Program-made: the position numbers and the translations under genes
Source of the DNA: Planctomycetaceae bacterium
Lineage (GTDB): Bacteria > Planctomycetota > Planctomycetia > Planctomycetales > Planctomycetaceae
Length of the DNA stretch: 32,982 bases
Assembly (NCBI GenBank): GCA_002722955.1
Contig: PBMZ01000215.1
Coordinates: 1 to 32,982, forward strand
Direction of reading: 5' to 3'
Part shown: positions 25,187 to 32,982 of the stretch, piece after piece
Numbering within the stretch: the first letter of the stretch is position 1
Layout: each line of letters begins with the position of its first letter
The notes under the pieces: generated by a model
The model's input: the letters and a program-made list of their open reading frames with translations, nothing else
The model's database searches: none
Told to the model about the DNA's origin: nothing

Positions 25187-26200
25187 ATGCACGATTCCTT
25201 TCTACCGCTGCTAATGGATCCTCAAACACGACAACCCCTAACGCTGAACGCGACACAGCGATCAGGAGAATTCGTGATTGAAGGAACACTTGAATCATTA
25301 TCGAACAGTTATCCGATTGTACGCGGCGTCCCACGTTTTGCAGGGTTTCAGCAGAACTCGAATTACACCAGTTCCTTTGGGTATAAATGGTGTAAATGGT
25401 CGAGGATTCAGTTCGAAAGCGAGAACATTGGGTGCCCCATGGAAGGTCACACTCGTGGGATGTGGGAAAAAATCACTGGTATTGCCGATCGTGATTTGAA
25501 GGGTGCCATCATGCTGGAGTCCGGTTGTGGCCCGGGCCGATTTCTCGATATCGTCGCTTCGAAGAATGGAAAGGCGATCGGCGTCGATTTGAGTGACGCG
25601 GTTGAGGCGGCTCAAGAGAACTTCGCTAACAATCCTAACGTGCTCATTTGCCAAGGCGACGCTTTACAATTGCCAATCAAATCTAGCTCTCTCGATGGAG
25701 CTTTTTCGATTGGCGTCTTGCATCACACCCCCGATCCCTTCAAGGGCTTCCAGCAAATGTGTCAAGCTGTCCGGCCAGGCGGTGATGTAAGTGTTGCCGT
25801 TTATCCAAAAGGGGGTTACTACGATTTTCCAACAGTCCAATTATATCGGGCATTGTTCAAAGCGCTTTGGCCTGTCCTAAAGCACTATCCGCCATTGATC
25901 TATTCCTACTTGACGGCCTACGGTTTGAGGCCGACAGCCTCTGTCCCACTTCTCGGCAAACTGCTTCGGGCAGTTTTTCCACACGTTCGACTGCCTGATG
26001 TTCGTTGGGCGCTCTTGGATACGTTTGACAGTGTTACGCCGTCATATCAGTCTGCTCATAAGTCGTATGAAGTCTTCCGCTGGCTTAAGGACTGTAACCT
26101 TGTGGACATTGAGCCGGGTGATTGGGGGACAACCACGTACCACGGAGTCACTCCTTCAGCCGTCGATTCCGTCACGACCGTTCAATCAAGAGCGGCATGA
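25187..26200 (+). CDS. SAM-dependent methyltransferase with Trm112-like N-terminal segment
   Basis: This 337-residue protein starts with a short Trm112/YcaR-like beta segment (LLMDPQTRQPLTLNA, NSYPIVRGVPRFAG, residues about 8-50) that often precedes class I methyltransferases of sugar clusters; the zinc-binding Cys of true Trm112 are absent. The methyltransferase core has MLESGCGPGRFLDIV (about 109-123), IGVDLS as the acidic loop, GDALQLPIKSSSLDGAFSIG and VLHHTPDPFKGF. The C-terminal third is less conserved and aromatic-rich (YPPLIYSYLTAYGL). AGAGGG stands seven bases before the ATG. The target is unknown, probably a sugar or lipid-linked glycan. It ends QSRAA, part of the shared tail pattern of this cluster. 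Confidence 0.9.
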   Translation: MHDSFLPLLMDPQTRQPLTLNATQRSGEFVIEGTLESLSNSYPIVRGVPRFAGFQQNSNYTSSFGYKWCKWSRIQFESENIGCPMEGHTRGMWEKITGIADRDLKGAIMLESGCGPGRFLDIVASKNGKAIGVDLSDAVEAAQENFANNPNVLICQGDALQLPIKSSSLDGAFSIGVLHHTPDPFKGFQQMCQAVRPGGDVSVAVYPKGGYYDFPTVQLYRALFKALWPVLKHYPPLIYSYLTAYGLRPTASVPLLGKLLRAVFPHVRLPDVRWALLDTFDSVTPSYQSAHKSYEVFRWLKDCNLVDIEPGDWGTTTYHGVTPSAVDSVTTVQSRAA

Positions 26201-26273
26201 TGCAATCGATGCCAATATGGATGGTCGTAGGCTTATCTACCGCAAATAACTCATACACAGATTGTTGAGAATC

Positions 26274-27011
26274 ATGAAAGAATTCGCCAAACGCTTACTC
26301 GGTCCAATCTTCTATCGACTCCACAATCGTAATCGAGGAACACAGATGGAGCTGAAGTTCTGGGACAAGTGGGTGGCGGATAAGTGTGAGGGCGTTTGGG
26401 GCGATGAGTTCGAAAGACGGTTTAATCCTGAAACAGAGGTGCGCGGCCACCATCAAGAGATTCTGGATCTGTACTATTCAGCTGGCATGAGCATCCTTGA
26501 CGTTGGTAGCGGTCCGGTATCGAACATCGGATATCAATACAATGGTAATAAACTTGATCTAACGGCCAGCGATCCCAATGCTGATGCCTACAACAAGCTC
26601 TTAGACAGCAACAATCTGATGCCACCCGTCAGGACAACGAGAGCCAGCGGTGAGAGCTTGAGCTCTGATTTCAGTCAAGAGTTTGATTGGGTCAACTGTG
26701 ACAACGCCTTGGATCACGCTGTTGATCCTAATAATGCGCTCCAGGAAATGGTCAAGGTGCTGAAGCCTGGTGGTGTCATCTCACTATTTCATGAAATTGA
26801 TGAAGGTGTGAATGAAGGTTACCGGGGCTATCACAAGTGGAATCTGTGCCCAATCGGGACGAATGGTTTCGCAATTTGGGACCCCAACCAACGACGCGAG
26901 TATATCGACGAATTCAAGGGTCTGAAGATCACGACTTCCATACGAGACGACCGGTTCTTAGTCGTCATGAAAGCGGATGTGGAAGAATCGTCGAACTTAA
27001 GAGCAGCGTGA
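26274..27011 (+). CDS. SAM-dependent methyltransferase (class I)
   Basis: This is a 245-residue protein from the ATG at 26274; a TTG at 26262 would add four residues and is less likely. The N-terminal 50 residues are basic and aromatic (KEFAKRLLGPIFYRLHNRNR). The SAM-binding loop is ILDVGSGPVSNIG (about 75-87), followed by LDLTASDPNADAY as the acidic loop, FDWVNCDNALDHAVDP in the usual place of the substrate-loop motif, and VLKPGGVISLFHEIDE. The region after this (GYRGYHKWNLCPIG) may bind the glycan. It is one of four methyltransferases in the cluster. It ends SSNLRAA, sharing the Arg-Ala-Ala tail. Confidence 0.85.
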   Translation: MKEFAKRLLGPIFYRLHNRNRGTQMELKFWDKWVADKCEGVWGDEFERRFNPETEVRGHHQEILDLYYSAGMSILDVGSGPVSNIGYQYNGNKLDLTASDPNADAYNKLLDSNNLMPPVRTTRASGESLSSDFSQEFDWVNCDNALDHAVDPNNALQEMVKVLKPGGVISLFHEIDEGVNEGYRGYHKWNLCPIGTNGFAIWDPNQRREYIDEFKGLKITTSIRDDRFLVVMKADVEESSNLRAA

Positions 27012-27037
27012 ATCGCTAAGACTGTTCGAGCGTCAGT

Positions 27038-27994
27038 ATGTCCGAGTTAGTCAGTATCGCGATGCCCATCTACAACAACGCTCAGACGTTGGCGCCCTGC
27101 TTGCGATCACTGGTTGGTCAAACGTACTCGGATTTTGAGTTGCTCTTGATCGATGATGGTTCGACGGATGGATCGCTTGAGATCGTTCACAGTTTTGATG
27201 ATTCTCGAATTCGAATCATTGTGAACAACGAGAATCTTGGTTTGCCGACGCGATTGAATCAGGCGATTGAGCAAGCACGCGGTTCTTTGATTGCTCGCAT
27301 GGACGGCGATGACATTGCTTATCCGGATCGGTTGCGGATGCAAGTCGATTACTTAATGACACATTCAAACGTTGATGTTGTCGCGGGGCGAGTTGTCATT
27401 TTCAACGCGTCAGGAGAAATCGTCGGTGGTACGATTGCTCCACATGAGGATCACGAATCTGTTTGCCAGCGGCCGTGGGTGGCCTTCAACAGCATGTTGC
27501 ATCCCACATGGATGGGGCGTCGTGAATGGTTCCTTAAGCATCGCTATCGTTCTCAGTTCAAGAAGGCACAGGACCGAGACATCTTACTGAGAAGCTTTCG
27601 GTCGAGCCGTTTTGCGTGTCTGGGCGAGTGTGTTTTGGGATACCGCCAAGAGACTCTTTCCTTGAGCAAGATTTTTCGCTCGCGGTATTATCTTGGCCGA
27701 GCATTGGCGGAACAAGCTGTGCGCGGCTTCGACTTGCCGTTGGCGTTGGGCCCGATCAATCAATCATTGAAAGCTGGCGTCGATGCCTTTGCCGTACTGA
27801 CGGGCTTGCGTTATCGCCTGTTGAAACATCGCGCGATGCCAGTGCCAGAGACCGAACAACAACGATGGCGTGAGATTTGGCAACGTGTTACGTGTCCTGA
27901 GATGGCAGATAATTCACTTATGGCCCCGCGACTCAGCTCGCGCGGTCCTGCGAACGGAGTCGCAGGACCACAATCGAGAAAGGACGCGGCCTAA
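27038..27994 (+). CDS. Family 2 glycosyltransferase
   Basis: This 318-residue inverting GT-A transferase begins VSIAMPIYNNAQTLAPCLRS, has LLIDDGSTDGS near residue 40 and MDGDDIAYPDRL at 88-99, where the DGDD (89-92) holds the metal-binding DxD. A later AQDRDILLR region fits the catalytic base segment (ED-like, here RD). It has no membrane segment and is likely peripheral. The donor sugar is unknown; the cluster supplies a GDP-mannose-derived sugar. It is the only clear glycosyltransferase in the window. Its TAA stop shares a base with the ATG of asnB (TAATG at 27992-27996), indicating translational coupling. It ends SRKDAA, part of the shared tail pattern. Confidence 0.93.
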   Translation: MSELVSIAMPIYNNAQTLAPCLRSLVGQTYSDFELLLIDDGSTDGSLEIVHSFDDSRIRIIVNNENLGLPTRLNQAIEQARGSLIARMDGDDIAYPDRLRMQVDYLMTHSNVDVVAGRVVIFNASGEIVGGTIAPHEDHESVCQRPWVAFNSMLHPTWMGRREWFLKHRYRSQFKKAQDRDILLRSFRSSRFACLGECVLGYRQETLSLSKIFRSRYYLGRALAEQAVRGFDLPLALGPINQSLKAGVDAFAVLTGLRYRLLKHRAMPVPETEQQRWREIWQRVTCPEMADNSLMAPRLSSRGPANGVAGPQSRKDAA

Positions 27995-29928
27995 TGTGTG
28001 GTATCGCGGGTTTTCTCGACTTCTCGAGGACCCAATCTGCAGACCAGTTGGAATCGATCGCTGCAGCGATGATTCATCCGTTGCTTCATCGCGGGCCGGA
28101 TGATTGTGGGGTTTGGAACTGTGAAGCTAGCGGGTTGGCATTGGGGCACCGACGGCTTTCGATCCTCGATCTTTCTCCCGATGGTCGACAGCCGATGACT
28201 TCGCAAGGTGGTCGCTATGTCATTGTTTTCAACGGCGAGATCTACAACTTTCAAACGCTGCGGCGCGAACTTGAAGGGCTCGGACATGACTTCAGAACGG
28301 CAAGCGACACGGAAGTTTTGTTAGCGGCGTTCGAGCAATGGGGTATTGAAAGCGGCACGCAAAAGTGTGCGGGGATGTTTGCCTTTGCTGCCTGGGATTC
28401 TCGTGAACACAAGCTGCACTTGGGCCGAGACCGAGTGGGCGAGAAGCCTTTGTACTTCGCCCGATTGAACAACCTGTTCTTATTCGCCTCCGAGCTGAAA
28501 GCACTCCGTCAACATCCACGGTTCGATTCACGCGTCGATCGCGATGCCGTCTCGATGCTGCTTCGCTACGGATACATTCCAGGTCCCAAGAGCATTTACA
28601 GCAATGTTCAAAAGCTGCAGCCCGGTACAATCTTGACCGTCCACGCTTGCGATTCAAGTGACATCCAACAGCACACATATTGGTCGTTGCAAAAGATTGC
28701 TGAAAGCGGCGCTGAGTCAACATTTTCAGGATCGGATCACGAAGCCGCTGGACACCTGGAACAGTTGCTGGCCGACATTGTGCGCGAGCAACTCGTTGCT
28801 GATGTTCCCGTCGGAGCGTTCTTGTCCGGAGGTATTGATTCGTCGACGATCGTTTCGATTGCTCAATCTGTAAGCCGATCACCCGTTAAAACCTTTTCGA
28901 TTGGTTTCGAGCAACGCGAGTTCAACGAAGCGGACACGGCTAAACGCATTTCGCAGCATCTGGGCACAGAACACACCGAGTTATATGTTTCGGCGCGCGA
29001 CGCATTAAACGTGATTCCAAGATTGCCCGTGATGTACGACGAACCGCTTGGCGATTCATCACAGATTCCGACGTTCTTGGTGGCTCAACTCGCGCGGCAT
29101 TCCGTCACTGTAGCTCTTTCGGGAGATGGCGGTGATGAGTTGTTCGCTGGTTACAACCGATACGCTCGTGGGCAAAGACTTTGGCGCTACTGGCAAGGTA
29201 TGCCATCACCGCTTCGGCGCGGCATTGGCAAATCGATCCTGTCATTGCCAGATGCCATGTGGAAGCGGATGAATTGTGGTCGTGATGTGATTGAGAAGCT
29301 TGGACGCGTTCTAGTAGCTGGCGACTCCAGACACTTTTGCGAAGAGATGGCTAGTTATTGTCACGACAGCGATCGATTTGTCTTGGATACGAGTGGCTTC
29401 GATAACCAACGAGATGTGCAATTCGCCGACATGATGTCGCGGATGCAATTCCTTGATGGTGTGAACTACTTGCCAGATGACATTCTGGTCAAAGTCGACC
29501 GTGCCGCGATGGCTGTCAGCTTGGAAACGCGTGTGCCGTTGCTAGATCACCGCTGCGTCGAATTCGTGTGGAGTTTGCCAACAACCATGAAACTTCGTGG
29601 TGCCACGACAAAGTGGTTGCTGCGTCGCGTGTTACACAATCATGTCCCGTCGACTTTCTTCGACAACCAAAAACGCGGGTTTAGCGTACCGTTATCGAGT
29701 TGGTTGCGTGGACCACTAAAAGAATGGGCCGAGGATTTGTTGTCACCGAGTCGCTTGGCCAATGACGGGATCTTTGATGTCGCGGAGATTACACAGTTAT
29801 GGAATCAACACAAGCGTGAGGAACGCGATTGGCAGTATTTGCTATGGAGTGTCCTTGCGTTTCAAACGTGGTTTGACGAACAGAAAAGCATGTGCGCTCC
29901 AGCACTTCCACAGGCACGGGCTGCGTAA
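27994..29928 (+). CDS. asnB: Asparagine synthase-like glutamine amidotransferase (AsnB type)
   Basis: This is a 644-residue two-domain enzyme. The N-terminal Ntn glutaminase starts MCGIAGFLDF, with Cys2 the nucleophile after Met removal, and contains FNGEIYNF. The C-terminal synthetase has FLSGGIDSSTIVSIA (PP-loop near residue 278) and ALSGDGGDELFAGYNRYARG, then LVKVDRAAMAVSLETRVPLLD and KRGFSVPLSSWLRG. Asparagine synthetase makes Asn from Asp, Gln and ATP. Copies inside polysaccharide clusters, as here, are widely thought to amidate a carboxyl sugar (uronamide) instead, so the symbol marks family, not proven substrate. Translation is coupled to the upstream glycosyltransferase. The stretch after it holds a long palindrome. 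It ends QARAA. Confidence 0.93.
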   Translation: MCGIAGFLDFSRTQSADQLESIAAAMIHPLLHRGPDDCGVWNCEASGLALGHRRLSILDLSPDGRQPMTSQGGRYVIVFNGEIYNFQTLRRELEGLGHDFRTASDTEVLLAAFEQWGIESGTQKCAGMFAFAAWDSREHKLHLGRDRVGEKPLYFARLNNLFLFASELKALRQHPRFDSRVDRDAVSMLLRYGYIPGPKSIYSNVQKLQPGTILTVHACDSSDIQQHTYWSLQKIAESGAESTFSGSDHEAAGHLEQLLADIVREQLVADVPVGAFLSGGIDSSTIVSIAQSVSRSPVKTFSIGFEQREFNEADTAKRISQHLGTEHTELYVSARDALNVIPRLPVMYDEPLGDSSQIPTFLVAQLARHSVTVALSGDGGDELFAGYNRYARGQRLWRYWQGMPSPLRRGIGKSILSLPDAMWKRMNCGRDVIEKLGRVLVAGDSRHFCEEMASYCHDSDRFVLDTSGFDNQRDVQFADMMSRMQFLDGVNYLPDDILVKVDRAAMAVSLETRVPLLDHRCVEFVWSLPTTMKLRGATTKWLLRRVLHNHVPSTFFDNQKRGFSVPLSSWLRGPLKEWAEDLLSPSRLANDGIFDVAEITQLWNQHKREERDWQYLLWSVLAFQTWFDEQKSMCAPALPQARAA

Positions 29929-29944
29929 GAGTTACTTCGTTTAA

Positions 29945-30027
29945 CGCCCAGCCGAAGGCGCCGGCGACCGAGAAGGGTAATAAATGGCATACAACACCTC
30001 TTGGTCGCCGGCGCCTTCGGCTGGGCG
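29945..30027. repeat. Long perfect inverted repeat, 25-bp arms, inside the cluster
   Basis: The arm at 29945-29969 (CGCCCAGCCGAAGGCGCCGG and five more) is the exact reverse complement of 30003-30027. Pairing extends inward four more positions (29970-29973 with 29999-30002), with one G-T. The middle 25 bases are A/T-rich (GGGTAATAAATGGCATAC). It lies between asnB's stop (29928) and the next gene (30067), so an mRNA passing through would form a very stable stem; there is no T-tract. It could be a mobile REP/MITE-like element. Confidence 0.75.
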
Positions 30028-30054
30028 ATAAACGAGTGAAACGGACATGATCGC

Positions 30055-30069
30055 AAAGGAATGCGAATG
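30055..30069 (+). promoter_or_regulatory. Ribosome binding site that decides the methyltransferase start
   Basis: AAAGGA at 30055-30060 abuts an ATG at 30061, giving no spacing, but stands six bases before the ATG at 30067. The second is therefore the better start, shortening the protein by two residues. Confidence 0.6.
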
Positions 30070-30843
30070 CGTTGGTTTATCAATTTGAACATTGGCATCT
30101 CCATGTGGCTGTCGAAGCTTGCGGAACTGATCGTGCCGCGAGATGACGGCTACGAACACTTCGTGGAGAAGATTGTTCCCGATGCGCTCAAACAAAACAT
30201 GCGCGTTCTTGACGTGGGCGGTGGGAAGCGGCCATTGATCTCGCTTTCCGAAAAGCAGCGATTGAATCTCCGTGTTACAGGACTCGATATTTCAGCCGAG
30301 GAACTCGCTCAAGCACCTGACGGAGCGTACGACGATGTCGTTGTTGGCAGTGTCGAGGACGCGGCCATCGATGGGCAGTACGACCTCATCTTTTCCTGTG
30401 CCGTGCTGGAACACGTGCCGAATCCGCGCGCGGCAATCGACAATCTTTCGAATGCGTTAAAGTCAGGTGGTGTGATGTTGCACTTCTTGCCCTGCAAGAA
30501 TGCTCCCTTTGCGAAACTTAATTTGTTGCTAGGCAACTCGTTGGCCAAGAAGATTTTGTACGCGTTGTTGCCCAGCCATCGGTCTTTCGGTGGCTTCAAG
30601 GCGTACTATCGCGATTGCAGCCCCAGTCGATTTGAAGCGATGTGCGAACAAAACAAGCTTGCCGAGATCGAGGCGACTCCATACTTCGTTTCCGAATACA
30701 CCAAAGTTTTCGCTCCCGCATTCGCGATGGAGTTAGCTCGGCAATCGACTTTCAGTTTGCTGGGTTTGAAGAATCTTGCCGAGACATTCGTCATTCGAGC
30801 GAAACGGCCAATCGAAACGGAAGAGCTTCGGAAGGCCGCGTGA
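30067..30843 (+). CDS. SAM-dependent methyltransferase (class I)
   Basis: This is a 258-residue protein from the ATG at 30067, chosen by ribosome-site spacing. RVLDVGGGKRPL (about 45-56) is the SAM-binding loop; GLDISAEEL the acidic loop; YDLIFSCAVLEHVPNPRAAI and NALKSGGVMLHFLP complete the core. The first 20 residues are hydrophobic and aromatic (MRWFINLNIGISMWLSKLAE), perhaps a membrane-associating helix. The C-terminal part (PSHRSFGGFKAYYRDCSP) may bind the acceptor. It stands 138 bases after asnB across the palindrome at 29945-30027, so it may be expressed at a different level. The target is likely a sugar or lipid-linked glycan. It ends LRKAA, within the shared tail pattern. Confidence 0.88.
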   Translation: MRWFINLNIGISMWLSKLAELIVPRDDGYEHFVEKIVPDALKQNMRVLDVGGGKRPLISLSEKQRLNLRVTGLDISAEELAQAPDGAYDDVVVGSVEDAAIDGQYDLIFSCAVLEHVPNPRAAIDNLSNALKSGGVMLHFLPCKNAPFAKLNLLLGNSLAKKILYALLPSHRSFGGFKAYYRDCSPSRFEAMCEQNKLAEIEATPYFVSEYTKVFAPAFAMELARQSTFSLLGLKNLAETFVIRAKRPIETEELRKAA

Positions 30844-30937
30844 TCGAGGCTGTTCACAACAGCTACCATTTACCTTGACCTGACATTTGAATTGTCATAC
30901 TTACCCAACTGAATTGACCGCAAGGATGCGATAGGAC

Positions 30938-32191
30938 ATGATGTCAGAATTCATAAAAAACACGCCAGAGCGAAGCCAGCGCACCAATCAATGGTTGGCC
31001 GTGGCTTTGCCGTTCGTCATTCCGATTTCGACGTCGCTGACAGAAATCATCATCGGAGCGATTCTTGTTTGCTGGCTCTTCAGTGGGCAGTTCAAGAACA
31101 CATTCGGGCAGCTTCGATCGAATCGAATCGCACAACTGTCGATTGGCCTGTTCGCTCTGCTGGCGATCAGCTCGATCTGGTCCACGGCCGACACCGCCTT
31201 GATTGGCAAGTTCTTGGCGAAGTACCGAATGCTGCTCTATGTGCCAATTTACTTCGTTGTGTTCGAACGAAGTGATCTCAAGCGGCAATGCCAGTGGGGA
31301 TTCTATGCCGCAATGACGCTGACACTGGTTTGCTCGTACATTAACTTCTACACGAACATTAACATCGGCCGCGACGATCCGTTGGCGGCGACGGTTTTTC
31401 GAGACCGGATCACACAAAACATTCTGTTGTCGTTGTTCGTCTATTCGCTGTCGGTTGAATTCTTCGAGAGCTCGCGGCATCGCTGGCTAATGGCCGTTTT
31501 GATTGCTGCCGGATTGTTCAATGTCATCGGTATGGCTAGTGGGCGAACCGGCTACTTGCTGGTCGCATCACTGGCATGTTTGTTTGCGCTACAACATTTT
31601 CGTTGGCGTGGTTTGGCCTTTGCTGGAGCTTGCTTGGTATCGATCGGTGCCGTTACCTATTTCGTCTCGCCCGCGTTTCAATTGCGGATCGACGAGACCG
31701 TTGCCGGCATCCAGCGATTCCAAAGCAGCGACAAGGACCCTCGTGGCCAATATCGGCTTCGAATTTATGCTCAAGGAGTCCAGACGTTGCTGTCGAATCC
31801 TGTAATAGGCACGGGGGTTGGCAGCTGGGGGACTGAGTTGGCAAGGCACATCCCGAAGGATAGTCCGTTCTACTTCGACGATCCGCATAACGAATACTTA
31901 GCCATAGGCATTCAGACGGGTGGAATGGGACTTGGAGTTTTCGGGGCGTTGCTGTTGATGCTTTGGAAACGGACCGCGGCCATGTCCAGTATGGATCGGA
32001 AGTTGGCTTGCGGGTGCTTGGTCACGTTGTGCGTTGGCAGTTTGGTGAACTCGTTGCTCATGTCCTTCTCTCTTGGACATTTATTTGCTTACTGGGCGGC
32101 GTATTGGTATGCGCCGGGAATTCAGGATGAAGAAGAACTTGGCGGAAGCCAGTCCGTTTCGGTCGAGTCGGAATTGCGACAAGCGGCATAG
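30938..32191 (+). CDS. O-antigen ligase / Wzy-type polymerase family protein
   Basis: This 417-residue inner-membrane protein has about 10-11 helices and a long periplasmic loop after the SGRTGYLLVASLACLFAL segment. Family signatures: ASGRTGYL before the loop, QYRLRIYAQGVQTLLSNPVIGTGVGSWG, and DDPHNEYLAIGIQTGG, with His317 in the conserved PHNEYL position and Arg residues in the loop that bind the undecaprenyl-diphosphate substrate in WaaL/Wzy proteins. Whether it joins glycan to a carrier (ligase) or extends chains (polymerase) cannot be told; in a flippase-containing cluster the polymerase role is slightly favoured. ATGs at 30938 and 30941 are both possible, with TAGGA upstream. It ends LRQAA, within the shared tail pattern. 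Confidence 0.9.
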   Translation: MMSEFIKNTPERSQRTNQWLAVALPFVIPISTSLTEIIIGAILVCWLFSGQFKNTFGQLRSNRIAQLSIGLFALLAISSIWSTADTALIGKFLAKYRMLLYVPIYFVVFERSDLKRQCQWGFYAAMTLTLVCSYINFYTNINIGRDDPLAATVFRDRITQNILLSLFVYSLSVEFFESSRHRWLMAVLIAAGLFNVIGMASGRTGYLLVASLACLFALQHFRWRGLAFAGACLVSIGAVTYFVSPAFQLRIDETVAGIQRFQSSDKDPRGQYRLRIYAQGVQTLLSNPVIGTGVGSWGTELARHIPKDSPFYFDDPHNEYLAIGIQTGGMGLGVFGALLLMLWKRTAAMSSMDRKLACGCLVTLCVGSLVNSLLMSFSLGHLFAYWAAYWYAPGIQDEEELGGSQSVSVESELRQAA

Positions 32192-32206
32192 TTCAGGGAA
32201 GAACGA

Positions 32207-32917
32207 ATGAGTACGGTCATTACTTCGGCTGAAGCCAAGACGATCTCGCCGATCAATCAGCGGCGATTTCGAGTTTTCGTTTACACCATTGTTGCCATCG
32301 GGATCATTGGTGGCGGAGCACTTGTCATTAAAAACGTCAAGTACCGCTTCATTGCCAAGCGATTCAGTGTTGTGACGCCAGGAATTGTTTATCGCAGCGG
32401 CCAGTTGTCCAAGTGGAAGTTGGAACCGACCCTAAAAGAGAACAACATTCAAGCGGTGGTGGCGATGATGGGAACGGTCCCGCCGACGAAGTATCACGAT
32501 TTTGAAATCAAGCGGCTCGAAGAACTTGGCGTTCCACTAATTCGACACGGACTCGACGCTGATGGAGTTGGTTTGCGTGGCGATGGGACTGGACCTGTCA
32601 TCTGCTATATCGACGCACTCTGCACGATCGATGGGCTTGAGCGTGAAGGGAAGCCGTGTCTTATCCATTGCTCGGCGGGGTCAAGTCGCACGGGGGTCAC
32701 GATTGCCTTGTATCGGTTGTTGTTGAAGAAGCAATCGCCCGAAAGTGTGTACGACGAATTTGTGAGTCTCGGGGGCCATGCTGAGCGTGAGGAAAAGACG
32801 ATTCCATACTTGAACGAAAACATCGAGCACATCGCGCGGCAGCTTGTTGAGCGGGGCGTCTTGGATGAGATGCCGGAATCGATACCTCAACTGCCCGTTA
32901 ATGATGGTTGGTTTTAG
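32207..32917 (+). CDS. Membrane-anchored dual-specificity/tyrosine phosphatase-like protein
   Basis: This 236-residue protein has a single hydrophobic anchor at about 23-41 (VFVYTIVAIGIIGGGALVI) after a basic stretch INQRRFR, suggesting the catalytic part faces away from the cytoplasm, by the positive-inside rule. IVYRSGQLSKWKLEP is the family's entry motif, and HCSAGSSRTG has the CX5R active site with Cys155 and Arg161; Asp118 or Asp120 in HGLDADG is a candidate general acid. The group resembles protein tyrosine phosphatases of the DSP/SIW14-like kind. Fifteen bases separate it from the ligase gene, so it is probably in the operon and may act on a polysaccharide kinase or on a phosphorylated glycan or lipid. 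It ends NDGWF, without the Ala-Ala tail. Confidence 0.85.
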   Translation: MSTVITSAEAKTISPINQRRFRVFVYTIVAIGIIGGGALVIKNVKYRFIAKRFSVVTPGIVYRSGQLSKWKLEPTLKENNIQAVVAMMGTVPPTKYHDFEIKRLEELGVPLIRHGLDADGVGLRGDGTGPVICYIDALCTIDGLEREGKPCLIHCSAGSSRTGVTIALYRLLLKKQSPESVYDEFVSLGGHAEREEKTIPYLNENIEHIARQLVERGVLDEMPESIPQLPVNDGWF

Positions 32918-32943
32918 TGGTTCTTCACTGAATTCCGGGGTGG

Positions 32944-32969
32944 CTGGGGACGAGTCTTCGAGCCCCCAG
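32944..32969. repeat. Partial hairpin at the window edge
   Basis: CTGGGG (32944-32949) pairs with CCCCAG (32964-32969), with an inner CGA/TCG pair. It may be an intergenic palindrome, but the 65 bases after the phosphatase stop are too short to judge and the region runs off the window. I see no gene in it. Confidence 0.3.
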
Positions 32970-32982
32970 ATTGCTGATCTTA

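Overview
The window looks like chromosomal DNA of a planctomycete, most likely of the Pirellulaceae type. The support is a giant lipoprotein built from planctomycete-style leucine-rich repeats, mostly weak Shine-Dalgarno sequences, several families of intergenic palindromes that I associate from memory with Rhodopirellula-like genomes, a mid-range GC content, and one-gene-at-a-time mixing of housekeeping functions. The genus is inference: there is no rRNA gene in the window.

Layout. Positions 1-2600 hold the 3' end of an alpha/beta hydrolase gene, an unrecognised membrane-anchored protein and tadA (tRNA adenosine deaminase). Positions 2770-9400 hold surface or envelope proteins: a 1137-residue LRR lipoprotein made of three capped LRR arrays, a secreted EF-hand protein with a repetitive Gly/Pro/acidic tail, and a convergent secreted alpha/beta hydrolase. 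Positions 9750-21130 are housekeeping: a membrane-anchored SGNH-fold protein that has lost its catalytic residues, proA, an orphan fliM, an ArsC-family reductase, an esterase, dcd (with its catalytic Glu replaced by Gly), a SLOG/MoCo-carrier-like protein, ettA, a small acidic protein, a minus-strand Gfo/Idh/MocA oxidoreductase plus RNase Z-like pair, csrA with a structured leader, and acylphosphatase.

Positions 21390-32917 form one co-directional surface-polysaccharide cluster: gmd, a MurJ/Wzx-type flippase, an FkbM methyltransferase, two further SAM methyltransferases, a family 2 glycosyltransferase, an AsnB-type amidotransferase, another methyltransferase, an O-antigen ligase/polymerase and a membrane-anchored CX5R phosphatase. 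The likely logic is that GDP-mannose-derived sugar is made and assembled on a lipid carrier, decorated by methylation and amidation, flipped, and polymerised or ligated; the phosphatase may regulate the system.

The most striking observation is that seven of the ten proteins in this cluster, from unrelated folds, end in Arg-(0 to 2 residues)-Ala-Ala, written with different codons and all three stop codons, while none of the complete proteins elsewhere in the window does. This looks like a shared C-terminal tag, perhaps a ClpX-type degron or a docking signal. Other points for a second look are the Dcd Glu to Gly change, the triple-mutant SGNH protein, a promoter-like element shared upstream of gmd and the flippase gene, the csrA leader, and a terminator hairpin that doubles as the coding end of the opposing gene.
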